Of a stretch of 34,328 nucleotides of DNA, positions 14,609 through 23,793 are shown piece after piece; positions within the stretch are counted from its first letter, which is position 1; each line of letters opens with the position of its first letter. Both the position numbers and the translations under genes were made by a program. The notes beneath the pieces are model-generated. The model was not told where the DNA came from. It saw nothing but the letters and a program-made list of their open reading frames with translations, and did no database searches. The stretch is from an uncultured Lachnospiraceae bacterium. GTDB taxonomy: Bacteria > Bacillota > Clostridia > Lachnospirales > Lachnospiraceae. The stretch is from NCBI GenBank assembly GCA_947245585.1, contig CAMXPV010000040.1:1-34328 (forward strand), given 5' to 3'.

Positions 14609-15710
14609 TTGTGCTCTGCCACCCCCAATAATCCCGTGCCTTCTCTACCAGTATTTCCATCGTATCCTCATCACTGCACCGGTATGTGTCCTTGATTTCC
14701 GTATCCAGTACAAACCCGCCGGTTCTCTGATAATAGATTCGGTAATCGCTCTCAATAAGAAGTTCGCCGCCCTCACCCTCATAGCTGTATCTGGCAAGGA
14801 TCACGATGTCCTTGAGTCCGTCCCCGTCAATATCCCGGCAGGTAACGCCCTTAAGCGCATAGAGATTGTCGTACTTTCCCATCGGCTGTAAAACCGACAC
14901 GATATCCCCCTGCTCACTCACCAGATAGATCATAAAAATGTCATAATCCGCAATCCGGTATGTCCCCGGCGTCACCTGTAACTTGCCTAGCTTGCCGAAC
15001 GTCCGCAGATAACATTGCTCCGGAATAATCCGGAAACGGTTTCTTTGCAGCTCCTGCAAGGTGGATGCCGTGTACAAAAATTCCGTGGAATCTCCATCCC
15101 TGACAAAAGCCGCGATGGATTCCGCGCTTTTATTCATCCCAAAGCGGTTGATCTTTTCCGAAATCCGATAATCCCTGTAGAACCCGTCCCCCGCCGGAGC
15201 TTGAAAGAGCACGTCACCGACCTTGTAAGTCTCGCCGGCATAAGCGCCGCTCTCGTTGACGCAGGAAGTGATGAGAGCGATATCCGTTCTGCCGTCCCGG
15301 TTCAGATCCTGAAAGGACACCGCCGCAATGGACTGTGCCGGCTGCCGCATCCGTCCCCTGACGCGGTAATTGGTCTCAAGCTGCTCCGTCCGGTAAAGAA
15401 TCCGCCCGTCTCCATCCACAAGAAACAGGGCCAACCGGTTATATCGCTCATCATAAGCCGGCACCACCAACGGACTGTCCTCCTCATCCGCCTCCAGGGC
15501 AAAAATCTGATCCTCCACCACAAGAAAACCGCCGTCCGCGATCCCGTCCCGGTTCTCTATCGACATCAGACGGTCATAGTATGCCTGATACTCCGCCGAC
15601 ACGGAAGTCCCGTCCGCCTCCGCCGGAGATGCCTGTACCCTTTCGGTAAAAAGCAGACCCCAGGCCAAAGCCGCGAGAACAAGCGCGCCTTTGTATCTAC
15701 ACCTATTCAT
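14601..15710 (-). CDS. Secreted FG-GAP/VCBS-like repeat protein
   Basis: A 369-residue protein with a signal peptide (about residues 1-28, ALVLAALAWGLLF). The mature part contains calcium-binding-like FG-GAP segments, DLNRDGRTDIALI near the middle and DIDGDGLKDIVILA towards the C-terminus, separated by beta-rich repeats. FG-GAP domains form beta-propellers in integrins and many bacterial exoproteins, where they bind ligands or carbohydrate. It overlaps the GH5 gene upstream by 8 bases and the response regulator gene downstream by 8 bases. The position between polysaccharide enzymes and the sensor system would suit a glycan-binding or signal-reporting role, but that is inference. No catalytic motif was seen. 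Confidence 0.82.
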   Translation of the reverse strand: MNRCRYKGALVLAALAWGLLFTERVQASPAEADGTSVSAEYQAYYDRLMSIENRDGIADGGFLVVEDQIFALEADEEDSPLVVPAYDERYNRLALFLVDGDGRILYRTEQLETNYRVRGRMRQPAQSIAAVSFQDLNRDGRTDIALITSCVNESGAYAGETYKVGDVLFQAPAGDGFYRDYRISEKINRFGMNKSAESIAAFVRDGDSTEFLYTASTLQELQRNRFRIIPEQCYLRTFGKLGKLQVTPGTYRIADYDIFMIYLVSEQGDIVSVLQPMGKYDNLYALKGVTCRDIDGDGLKDIVILARYSYEGEGGELLIESDYRIYYQRTGGFVLDTEIKDTYRCSDEDTMEILVEKARDYWGWQSTND

Positions 15711-16782
15711 TCGTCAACACCTCCGCAATCTCGGGAAATTTCCAGGTTTTACTCTCCCTGTCAAGCAGGGCGTAAGCCCCGCAATCCCACCAGATACAGG
15801 GAATCCCGTAGCGGCGCGCCTCCTCCATATAATAATTTGTCCACGCCACCCGCGCCTGTGTATTCCCTTTATCCACACATCCAAACTCCGTGAGGATCAC
15901 CGGAATCCGCCGCTCCACAAACAGCTCGTTCATCTCGTAAAAGGCTTTCGCCACTTTCTCTCTGGTCTCTGCCGTGTCCCATTCCGTGTCCCCGTCCTCC
16001 TTCTGGCAAAAGCTGTAGGGCGTGTACATATGCACCGACACAATCAACCGTCCGTCATCCGGTACGACGAGCCCCTCCATGGCCTCCGTCTCATGGTTGC
16101 TGGCATAAGGACAGACCAACAGATAGCGTGTCCGGTTGCCTCCCCCGGAAGCCCTGACCGTCTGCACAAAAGCCGCATTCAGGTCATTGACCATGGCCCG
16201 CATCTCCTCCGTGCCCGAAGTCCACTCCACCTCGCTGTCCCGCAGTCTCGGCTCGTTCATGGACTCAAACAAAAGCCTTTCGTCATAGTCCCGAAAACAG
16301 GCCGCAATCTGCTCCCAGACTGCCGTAAATTCCCTCTCAATTTCCTCCGACTGCTCCACTTTCAGATCAAGCCACTCCTCATGGTGCAGATCCAGAATCA
16401 CGTACAAGTCTGCGGTTAGCGCCATGTCCACCACTTCCTGCACCCGGTACATCCACAGGTCGGAGATATGATAGGACTCATCCAAATGATCCTCCCAGGT
16501 AACGGGAATCCGCACCGTACGAAAACCCGCCTCCTTCATGGCAAAAAAGGTTTTCGCATCGGCCTCCGGATTGCCCCAGTAGGTCTCGTACTCCAGGTCG
16601 CCCGCATCCGGCCTGTATTCCCGCAGGCCTGTGGAATCCAATGTATTTCCCAGGTTGATTCCCGCGCCCATCCGGCTGACAAACCGAATCGCCCGCGTTC
16701 TGCCCGCAAGCAAAAAAGCCGCTCCCGCAAACCCCAGAATAACCGCCAGCCCGCCAAGCCCCCATACAATGTTTCTCTTCAT
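15703..16782 (-). CDS. Glycoside hydrolase family 5 endoglucanase, membrane-anchored
   Basis: A 359-residue enzyme from the ATG at 16782. One N-terminal hydrophobic segment (about 5-24) anchors or exports it. The GH5 barrel shows GINLGNTLD, RIPVTW, ILDLHHE, SMNEP with acid/base Glu177, VHMYTP and LTEFG with nucleophile Glu299. Both catalytic glutamates are in place. Family members cut beta-1,4-glucan and related beta-glucans. An upstream in-frame ATG at 16866 was rejected because it lies deep inside the preceding CotH gene. The chosen ATG follows that gene's stop by 7 bases. Endoglucanases of this type accompany bacterial cellulose synthases and trim or release the nascent chain, so this gene is the best clue that the operon makes a beta-glucan. 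Confidence 0.93.
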   Translation of the reverse strand: MKRNIVWGLGGLAVILGFAGAAFLLAGRTRAIRFVSRMGAGINLGNTLDSTGLREYRPDAGDLEYETYWGNPEADAKTFFAMKEAGFRTVRIPVTWEDHLDESYHISDLWMYRVQEVVDMALTADLYVILDLHHEEWLDLKVEQSEEIEREFTAVWEQIAACFRDYDERLLFESMNEPRLRDSEVEWTSGTEEMRAMVNDLNAAFVQTVRASGGGNRTRYLLVCPYASNHETEAMEGLVVPDDGRLIVSVHMYTPYSFCQKEDGDTEWDTAETREKVAKAFYEMNELFVERRIPVILTEFGCVDKGNTQARVAWTNYYMEEARRYGIPCIWWDCGAYALLDRESKTWKFPEIAEVLTNE

Positions 16783-16789
16783 CGCTTTT

Positions 16790-18724
16790 TCATCTTTCTT
16801 TCTCAAAAACCGCTTTGACCGTAAGCCCGCTTTCCGGTATGGAAAGTTCCAACGATGCTTCGCCAAAGCTCTCCCGCCCCTGCGCGCTCTCTACTTCCCA
16901 CCCGGCAAAATAATAGCCTTCACTGGCCGCTGCCGTAAGACTGACAGGGTAATCCGTAAAATATTCCCCCTGCCACTTTCCCTGTTCGTCAAACGTCGGC
17001 GTGATCGTATTCAAAACGACATTTCCCGCGGCGGTGTCCGAAATCTCAATGTCCACCACTGCCAGATCGCCTTCCAGCCCAAAATCCTCTTTCAAATAAC
17101 CCGCCATATACCCTTTCCGGTTCGCCAGAAAGGTTCGGATATTTTCCATTTCATCCTCCATCCGGTAAGGCAGGTCAGACCCGAAAAACCGTTTCAGATG
17201 TACGTCCACAGGCTCCGTCATCAGGTCAAGATGCGCCTCAATCAAAGGTTCCGTGTGAACCGGTGAAAAAACCTCATTGGCAAGATCCATCAGCGTGACG
17301 CTAAATTCCTCTTTGAAGGCGTCGCTCCGGCACAGATTGGCAAACGCGGCGCTGTGTTCTATGGTAAAAGCCAACGTATCTGTCCCAACCGAAGCGCTGT
17401 CGAGAGAACTTGTATTCACGTCAAACAGCATCCAGCGCCATCTGCCGTCCGCATACGATTCCCCCGCCGCGTTTGCGGACGGTTCCCGCACTCTCCAAAA
17501 CGCCTCGTTCGTACCGCCCGGCCAGTCCACGCCCCGCGCAATATAAATTTCCGTTGCATAATAGTCCAGATAGCTCTGCAGATCAATGACGGAATCAAGG
17601 GACTCATAGTGATCCGAAACCGTAAAATCGGTCTCAACCAGGTAACGCATCATGCGGTTATAGATTTCCCAATCCTTGTCGCTGTCGGATTCCGGCCTGC
17701 CGTTCTTGACGATGAGCGCCTCGTCCCTGTCAATATCATAGTAATGGCTCAGATAAGTGTCAGTGTACCGCTCCGTCAGCCAGTAAACGCCCCAGTATTC
17801 GCCGTCCAGAAACAGCACGCAGGGTTCAAAGTTCATGGTGCAAAAGTCTCTTTCCTTCGTCAGCGCCGATACGAACTTATCCCGGAACTTCGCGATCGTA
17901 TCCTGCCCGCCCGCAGACAAGGTCAACGTGTCCGCCATGTAGCCGGTTCCAAACAGCTCCGCATAAAACCGTTTGGCCATGCCATAGTTTTCTCTCGCAT
18001 AGAGATTCAGGCTTTTGGGCAGGCCGCTCCTGCTGCCGCCTCCCTGCACGCGCACGCCGCAGGACTGTTTCAACGCCACTTCCCCGTCGGCACGAAAGAG
18101 CTGTATGTCCGCCGGCCGTTCCCACTGTGCGCCGTGTTGGGTAAAATTTTCCGTCTCGTCGATATGATTTCCGTCCTCGTCAAGCTCCGTGTCAAACCTG
18201 CGCCCGAAAACATATATGCCGTCATCATAGCCAAACAGATTGTCCGGATCCGTCACGACGGAAATCACGTTCATATCCGAATAGCCCGCTTTCCCTTCAT
18301 ACCCCACAAAGTAACTCTCCGTTTTCAGGTCATGATACTTTCCATCCTGATCCTGATAGACAGCCCGGACGATCGTGCACTTGTCAACGGCATAATCAGG
18401 CAGTTGATAAGGAATACCGTCCATTGTGGCCTCATACGCCAGATCCGTCCGCATGGAATACACATTCGGATGTACAGTCGCATCGTCAATCTCAATGGGA
18501 GTGGTATATGGAAACGCATTTTCGTCCGGCACAGAGCCGTCCAGCGTATAGTAGATTTTCGTCCCGACCGGAGCCGACAATTCCAAAGTAAAGGGCTCCT
18601 CATAGAAACCCGACTCTCTGGAGAAGGTCAGTCCTGTACGATCAAATTCGTCATAGAAAAGAAGCAGGCCCATCAGCCCGCATAAGAACAGCATACAAAA
18701 CAGCGCGCTTTTTCGACTCATCAT
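16790..18724 (-). CDS. CotH-family kinase-like protein B, anchored, with beta-sandwich and InlB-like flanking domains
   Basis: A 644-residue protein with one N-terminal transmembrane segment (about 7-24), so most of it lies outside the membrane. Residues about 30-140 look like a chitobiase/hexosaminidase C-terminal-type beta sandwich (IYYTLDGSVP). The CotH domain follows (about 150-530), with GVRVQGGGSRSGLPKSL, WGVYWLTERYTD and RWRWMLFDVNTSS. The last 80 residues contain a repeat-like domain (GYYFAGWEVE, VKAVFE) similar to InlB B-repeats. CotH proteins are atypical protein kinases, known from spore coats. Here the usual D-x-D of the metal site reads Asp-Val-Asn, which may weaken catalysis. 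The start overlaps the DUF4956 gene by 4 bases; ATG at 18721 is an equally possible start. Confidence 0.88.
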   Translation of the reverse strand: MMSRKSALFCMLFLCGLMGLLLFYDEFDRTGLTFSRESGFYEEPFTLELSAPVGTKIYYTLDGSVPDENAFPYTTPIEIDDATVHPNVYSMRTDLAYEATMDGIPYQLPDYAVDKCTIVRAVYQDQDGKYHDLKTESYFVGYEGKAGYSDMNVISVVTDPDNLFGYDDGIYVFGRRFDTELDEDGNHIDETENFTQHGAQWERPADIQLFRADGEVALKQSCGVRVQGGGSRSGLPKSLNLYARENYGMAKRFYAELFGTGYMADTLTLSAGGQDTIAKFRDKFVSALTKERDFCTMNFEPCVLFLDGEYWGVYWLTERYTDTYLSHYYDIDRDEALIVKNGRPESDSDKDWEIYNRMMRYLVETDFTVSDHYESLDSVIDLQSYLDYYATEIYIARGVDWPGGTNEAFWRVREPSANAAGESYADGRWRWMLFDVNTSSLDSASVGTDTLAFTIEHSAAFANLCRSDAFKEEFSVTLMDLANEVFSPVHTEPLIEAHLDLMTEPVDVHLKRFFGSDLPYRMEDEMENIRTFLANRKGYMAGYLKEDFGLEGDLAVVDIEISDTAAGNVVLNTITPTFDEQGKWQGEYFTDYPVSLTAAASEGYYFAGWEVESAQGRESFGEASLELSIPESGLTVKAVFEKER

Positions 18725-19395
18725 CCTACCGTTTCTCCGGACTGTGCAACCCAGTTGACAGACTGTATACCCGGCACGGTCAAGAGTTCGTCAAGCACAG
18801 CCGGATTGATTTCACCCTTTGTCCTGATCTCGCAGATCATCTCTTCGTGGTCAGCATCCTTGTTTGCAGTTCTCACCTGAAACCCCACAATATAAGGCTT
18901 CAATTTCTCCTCAAACTGTTTTTTGTCTATGGTCTCCCCGGCACCGTTCACAATTAACAGATACCGGTTTCTGATCCCCGGCACCTTGCTTGAAGCGATC
19001 AAAACCACCGCAATAAACAACACGGAAGTAAAGGTCAGCCGCCAGTTCTGCGAACTCACACACAGCCCCTCCGCCATCGCCCAGAAAATAAACATGGTAT
19101 CGCGGCTGTCTTTTACCGCCGTCCGGAAACGGACAATGGACAACGCGCCGACCATACCAAGCGATACCGCAATGTTGCTGCTGATCATCATCATGACAAT
19201 CACGGTGATCAGGTGCATGATCACCAGAGACCAGTTAAACTTCCTGTTGTACACAATCTTTTCCGAAGAAATATAATAGGTCAGATAGATGATCATTCCG
19301 ACCGCCAGTCCGCACAGCAGGATAAAAAGCGTGCGCTTCACGCCGTATTCGCTGCTGTTTGTATAAAAATAACTGAGAACCTCTTCCTTTGACAT
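18721..19395 (-). CDS. DUF4956 membrane protein B
   Basis: A 224-residue integral membrane protein with about four transmembrane segments in the first 140 residues. It carries the hallmark DUF4956 core NIAVSLGMVGALSIVRFRT followed by AVKDSRDTMFIFWAM. A soluble C-terminal domain of about 80 residues (LLIVNGAGETI through IQSVNWV) is a small alpha/beta fold. The biochemical role of DUF4956 is not known to me. The family is repeatedly found beside VTC-domain and CotH genes, as here. GGGAGTG lies about 9 bases before the ATG. It sits 14 bases after VTC-B and overlaps CotH-B by 4 bases, so the three probably act together. Confidence 0.92.
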   Translation of the reverse strand: MSKEEVLSYFYTNSSEYGVKRTLFILLCGLAVGMIIYLTYYISSEKIVYNRKFNWSLVIMHLITVIVMMMISSNIAVSLGMVGALSIVRFRTAVKDSRDTMFIFWAMAEGLCVSSQNWRLTFTSVLFIAVVLIASSKVPGIRNRYLLIVNGAGETIDKKQFEEKLKPYIVGFQVRTANKDADHEEMICEIRTKGEINPAVLDELLTVPGIQSVNWVAQSGETVG

Positions 19396-19409
19396 AGCAG
19401 ATTCACTCC

Positions 19410-20117
19410 CTAAAAATTAAAGTCATAGTAAACCGGACGCCCCGCGCAGTATTTGCTGTAAGTCCCCTGCGTCAGGTGAAACTGTGTAAACACAGCTGAC
19501 AAAAAGCCCATCAGTTTTCCGCTGTATTTCACTTCCAAAACTGCGTTCTCCCTGAGAATGGGCGTATAACAGACCTTGGGGGAAAAAAGATCCATATTGG
19601 ACTCCGAAGATCTGACATTCATATCCAGAGTAATACGGGTGTCATACATCGGATAGCGGTACGCCAGCCTGTCGTACTCGATCTGGGCGACGGGACGGTA
19701 CTGGCCCTGTTCCATAATCGCATAGGCCTTCCGGCTTGTCACGGAACTGTCAAAATAGGCCTTGAGCACCTTGATATTGCCCCGCGACAACTCCCTCGCA
19801 TCCGCTTCTGACACAATCAAGCTCAGCTTTTGCTGCCTGTCATCGTTTTTCTGTTTGATCTCCAACTTACATAGAGACGCATCTTTATCATAGATCCGGA
19901 GACGCACCTTTTTGCGATCCATCACGCCCGCGAGTTTTTCCGCAAAATCCATATGATTCACGGAATCAAAATAAAGGCTTCGCACCGAATAGGGACCGTC
20001 CATACAATGACTGTCCCTTTCAAGCAGCCTGTCCAACTGGTCTCTTATTGCAAGAGCTTTCCCGAGGGGAATCACATATTTGATTTCTTTTCTAAGAGAA
20101 TAGAGCTCTTTTTCCAT
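19410..20117 (-). CDS. VTC-domain protein B (polyphosphate polymerase fold)
   Basis: A 235-residue protein with the tunnel fold of the VTC/CYTH superfamily. Positively charged and acidic residues that line the tunnel are retained: KEIKY at the start, VRSLYFDS, KKVRLRIYDKD, CKLEIKQK, IEYDRLAY, and VLEVKYSGKL near the C-terminus. In yeast Vtc4 equivalent residues bind triphosphate and make polyphosphate from ATP. No transmembrane segment was seen, so it should face the cytoplasm. The ribosome binding site is weak (AGGA about 20 bases upstream), so the start at 20117 is less certain than others here. It follows the GT2 gene by 38 bases and precedes DUF4956-B by 14. Confidence 0.9.
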   Translation of the reverse strand: MEKELYSLRKEIKYVIPLGKALAIRDQLDRLLERDSHCMDGPYSVRSLYFDSVNHMDFAEKLAGVMDRKKVRLRIYDKDASLCKLEIKQKNDDRQQKLSLIVSEADARELSRGNIKVLKAYFDSSVTSRKAYAIMEQGQYRPVAQIEYDRLAYRYPMYDTRITLDMNVRSSESNMDLFSPKVCYTPILRENAVLEVKYSGKLMGFLSAVFTQFHLTQGTYSKYCAGRPVYYDFNF

Positions 20118-20155
20118 TTTTTCATCTTATCATCATCAGTTCCTTTTTGCAACCG

Positions 20156-22507
20156 TCATCCCAACAGACTCATCTCGTTAAACTCTCCCGTCTGTTCCGA
20201 GCGCGCCCGCGCCGCCATCTGTTCCTCCTGATGATGCCCGCCGCTCTTTTCCACCAACCAGTCGAGCAGTTCATTTCTCGCCTTCTTGTTGTCCACAATC
20301 TCCCGGTAGTTAACCACACTGTAGAGGTGCAGGCCCTTGCGGATCTCATTGACAAACCGACATTCCAGAATCATGTCACCGCATACCGCCAACCGCAGAT
20401 CCTTCGGCATACCGTCATCCTCTATCGTCACACAGACATAGTTAAAATCAAAGATTTTCACCTTGTCAATTCCCTCATTTAAGCAGGGAATCCTGTCATC
20501 AATCAGTACGCGGGGGTAGTTTCTTTTCTGATAGAAGGGCGGAGTAACCCTCTTTTTCAGATTCAGCTTCAAATCCTCAAAACTTCCGCTGTCCTTCTTG
20601 ATTTCCGTGGGAACGGTGGGGATTCTGTCATAGAGGATTCCCAACAATTCATCATAGCAGCCGTTCAAATCCGTAATCTTCATCGAGTAAACCCACTCGT
20701 CGTCCCGTTGGCTCACATGCACCACGGTTGCGAACAGGTCCGCATGATAATCCTCCGAGTCTAAAAGAACTTCCACATTCTCGTTTTCCTCGAAGAAATA
20801 GGGTTTGGGAAGCGTCATGGAAATTCCCGCCTCCGAAGCGTCCCTGGTCATGCCCGTGTACACTTCCCCCTTATATCTGACGCGGCAGGGCATATGCACC
20901 ATAACCCGTTCCGTCTTCCGATAGGGGATTCTTCCATCCACAAAAAATAACGACATCACCAACAGGAACAAATTGTTGATCAGCCAGAACAACACGACGA
21001 TCGGTCCGAAAGAGCCGCTGTCCAGCATAATCAAAATACAGCGGAAAATCCCCCATGCCGACAGCACAATCAAAATCAGAAAAGGAATGGAATAAAGGAA
21101 ATTTTTTCCCTTCTCGTTTTTCTGCTCACCCTTGCTTGTGACCTTAAATTTCTTCATGGAGATGCCCACCGACTCAAACAGCACCGGCAGAAGCATATAG
21201 GGGAAGAGCACCGTCTCATAAATGCTTGTCCACTTGGTAGAACGGATATTTCGCGAGAGCATTCTCAGACTGATATTGCTGCTGATATACATCGGCAGCC
21301 AGAAAACCAACACCTGCGGCAGCGTACACTTAAACACCATAAAACCGAAAGCCGCATACAGAAGCGGAGACATAATATAAATCAATCTCTTTAGCGGCGC
21401 ATACCAGTACCAGATGGAGGCCCAATAGTTCATCTTCTGGGAAAAATTAAGCTCCGGCGCAGTAAAAATGTGCATTTTTCTGCCCGTAGCAATCACGCCT
21501 CTGGCCCAACGCGTTCTCTGCTGCACCAGATCTTTTAAGTCCTGCGGCGAAAGCCCGGAGGCAAGCGGTTCCCCCGTGCCCAGGCTCACATACTGCTTTT
21601 TCTCAATCAAGATACCCGTGGCAAAGTCCTCCGTGATCGCGCCCGTAAAGAAGCCGCCGATGGACTCTAACGCCTCTCTGGAAAGCACCGTGTTGGAGCC
21701 GCCGTAGATCACGCTGTTTGTCTTTGTGCGGGCCACTTGGATATCCTTGTAAAAGTAATCCTGTTCGTTGGGAATTCTGGACTCTGAGTACAGATTAAAC
21801 TGAAACAAATCCAGATTATAAAAACTCTGCGGGGACTGCAGAAAGCCAAGTTTGATCTTGTCCTCTTCCTTCCTGTCCCGGTTTCTCAACTCCGCATCCA
21901 CAAAATAGGGAATCGTCTTCATCAGAAAATTGCTTCTGGGAATCATGTCCGCGTCAAAAGTGACCACGTAAGGCGAACTGGAGTGGGCCAACGCGTTATT
22001 TAAATTTCCGGCCTTTGCCCCCTCGTGATCCTCCCTGTCCAGATAATTGACGCCAAGCCTCGCCGCCAACGCCTTCATCTCTTCCCTGTGGCCGTCGTCG
22101 CACAGATAGATATGCACCTTTTTCGGATCGGGATACTTCATTCTCGTACAGCCGCGCAGGGTCTTGTAGAGCAGATCCACCTCTTCACTGTAGGTCGCCA
22201 CAAAGACATCCACATGCGGGAATTGGTCTAAGGGCACATCTTTCGGAAACGGATATCCCTCCACCGAATACATGTTGGCATAGTGAATAAACGCCTCCAC
22301 CATACCGAGCACTTCCACCACCAACAGGCCGATACCCGCCACAATAGACACCATTCCGTACTCAAAGGGGATCGTAAAAAAGATTCTCCACATCAAATAC
22401 ATGATGGTAAAAAACATGTTTAAGAAAAACCATAGTTTTCCTTTCCAGTTATGAAAAAAACCGCGTATCAATGCGCCGAGGCTCTCCCGTTCCTGCGTCA
22501 TTTTCAA
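20156..22507 (-). CDS. Cellulose-synthase-like GT2 glycosyltransferase with PilZ domain
   Basis: A 783-residue membrane processive glycosyltransferase. Two transmembrane segments (about 22-80) precede the cytoplasmic GT-A domain with CDDGH, TFDADMIP (near 185), ITEDFATG (near 292) and the QRTRW motif (near 332). Further transmembrane segments follow (about 365-525). A PilZ domain (about 530-650) has an intact RKTER and DASEAG, the RxxxR and D/NxSxxG pair that binds cyclic di-GMP. The last 130 residues form another beta-rich region (KRNYPRVLIDDRIPC) that may be a second, degenerate PilZ-like domain. It should polymerise and export a beta-linked glucan from UDP-glucose under c-di-GMP control; the exact sugar and linkage cannot be read from sequence. 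It overlaps the DHHW gene by 4 bases. Confidence 0.94.
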   Translation of the reverse strand: MKMTQERESLGALIRGFFHNWKGKLWFFLNMFFTIMYLMWRIFFTIPFEYGMVSIVAGIGLLVVEVLGMVEAFIHYANMYSVEGYPFPKDVPLDQFPHVDVFVATYSEEVDLLYKTLRGCTRMKYPDPKKVHIYLCDDGHREEMKALAARLGVNYLDREDHEGAKAGNLNNALAHSSSPYVVTFDADMIPRSNFLMKTIPYFVDAELRNRDRKEEDKIKLGFLQSPQSFYNLDLFQFNLYSESRIPNEQDYFYKDIQVARTKTNSVIYGGSNTVLSREALESIGGFFTGAITEDFATGILIEKKQYVSLGTGEPLASGLSPQDLKDLVQQRTRWARGVIATGRKMHIFTAPELNFSQKMNYWASIWYWYAPLKRLIYIMSPLLYAAFGFMVFKCTLPQVLVFWLPMYISSNISLRMLSRNIRSTKWTSIYETVLFPYMLLPVLFESVGISMKKFKVTSKGEQKNEKGKNFLYSIPFLILIVLSAWGIFRCILIMLDSGSFGPIVVLFWLINNLFLLVMSLFFVDGRIPYRKTERVMVHMPCRVRYKGEVYTGMTRDASEAGISMTLPKPYFFEENENVEVLLDSEDYHADLFATVVHVSQRDDEWVYSMKITDLNGCYDELLGILYDRIPTVPTEIKKDSGSFEDLKLNLKKRVTPPFYQKRNYPRVLIDDRIPCLNEGIDKVKIFDFNYVCVTIEDDGMPKDLRLAVCGDMILECRFVNEIRKGLHLYSVVNYREIVDNKKARNELLDWLVEKSGGHHQEEQMAARARSEQTGEFNEMSLLG

Positions 22508-23781
22508 TCCCCCTTAAAGAAGTTGAAGGCATCCCCGTTGATATTGTAGGGATAAATCTCCATAATAATATAATCAAACTCATTCTCTTTCACATAGCTC
22601 TCGATATCAAGGACATGGGATTCCTCCAGCGACCACATAGCATCAAGCTCGCTGCACATAGGCGCGAGGAATACCATCATCGGCGAAAAATAAGAATCTC
22701 TGATGGCAAAAATTTTGACCCCGTCCGGATTGTCCTCATTGACAATGTGCTCGTAGGGGCGCAGGCCGTTTAAGTAGAGCGAATACTGGGAATCACTGTA
22801 GATGTCGTCGTGCTCCAAAAGCACGTCCATGTCCATAAGAGATTCCGTGGTCGGCCCCCGGAAATGCTGGGTCTCATCCGTCACGCCCATGCAGTGCCTG
22901 TCATATTGGTTCTCAAATTTGGGCCACAGCGCCTCAAAATCCTCAAGGCCGCTGAAATTTGCGCCCGTCTTACGTCCCATGGAGCCAAGCATTCCCTTTT
23001 TGTAAGTCACCCGCTCATAGTTGGCCGGATCCATATAGAAGCCGTCCGGGTCAAGCCCCGCGTCAAATTTTTCGTTCATCTGCTCCACCAACACCTGCGT
23101 CGCCTGATAGGCCGCCGGGATGGTCCAGTGGTGATCCGTCTTGAAAAAAGCATCCTGAATCGAAAGCGTCCCGTTGGGAATATATTTCCTGCAATCCACC
23201 GTCTCGATCCCGTAACGGTTCATATAAAACAAAGTCTCATCCACAATCGTGTCCGGATCGTTGACCGGCATCCCTGTGCGGAAATTGGTCTCACCCCGCA
23301 CATATTTCCCCGGCGTGACAAAGAACAGCACCTTCGTGCCGTTTGGCGCCACACAGTCCTGAAGCCGGCGGAGCCTTCTGGCATACTCCTGTGCGTCGTT
23401 TGTGTCCTCCCGAAAGAACGAGGCATAGTGCAGGTAGCCGTCCTCGTCGCTGATGTAGCTGAAGTTGTTAAACTCCCGCTTGTCCATCAGCACCTGCATG
23501 TAGGAATAGGTCTCGATAAATTCCATCCGCCCGTACATGGAAGAGATGATACTCTCATCCAGAGCCGACACGGTCTCCGAAACCGTCTGGGGCGCTGTAG
23601 ACAGCTCTATTCCCTCAGCCAGGCTCTCCTCCAACGTCTCCAGCCAGATATCGCCGCCGTACCATGCATTCACACCCGCATAACCGAACACCGCCGCCAA
23701 AAAGAGCAGGGCAAAGATCTTCTTTCGCAGCATATAGGCCCTTAACGGGTCTTTTTTTCGTCTTTTTCTTTTCTTCGCCAC
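22504..23781 (-). CDS. DHHW (AlgX/AlgJ-like) SGNH-type acyltransferase partner
   Basis: A 425-residue protein with a very basic start (MAKKRKRRKK), one transmembrane segment (about 25-45) and a large outer domain. FKTDHHWTIPAAY places Asp216-His217-His218-Trp219 as the family's DHHW signature, and IRDSYF with Ser363 matches the GDS-type nucleophile motif of AlgX, AlgJ and related proteins. These transfer acyl groups, handed over by an MBOAT membrane protein, to sugar hydroxyls of an exported polysaccharide. The MBOAT gene ends only 12 bases upstream and the polysaccharide synthase starts with a 4-base overlap downstream. It probably O-acetylates the glucan on the outer face of the membrane. 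Confidence 0.9.
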   Translation of the reverse strand: MAKKRKRRKKDPLRAYMLRKKIFALLFLAAVFGYAGVNAWYGGDIWLETLEESLAEGIELSTAPQTVSETVSALDESIISSMYGRMEFIETYSYMQVLMDKREFNNFSYISDEDGYLHYASFFREDTNDAQEYARRLRRLQDCVAPNGTKVLFFVTPGKYVRGETNFRTGMPVNDPDTIVDETLFYMNRYGIETVDCRKYIPNGTLSIQDAFFKTDHHWTIPAAYQATQVLVEQMNEKFDAGLDPDGFYMDPANYERVTYKKGMLGSMGRKTGANFSGLEDFEALWPKFENQYDRHCMGVTDETQHFRGPTTESLMDMDVLLEHDDIYSDSQYSLYLNGLRPYEHIVNEDNPDGVKIFAIRDSYFSPMMVFLAPMCSELDAMWSLEESHVLDIESYVKENEFDYIIMEIYPYNINGDAFNFFKGD

Positions 23782-23793
23782 AAATCCACCCCG

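Noticed and set aside
17354..18685. 443-codon plus-strand open frame opposite CotH-B
   Set aside because: A shadow of a real gene; its composition follows the complementary strand and it has no ribosome binding site.
22810..23745. 311-codon plus-strand open frame opposite the DHHW gene
   Set aside because: Antisense to a gene with intact DHHW and Ser motifs, with no recognisable domain.
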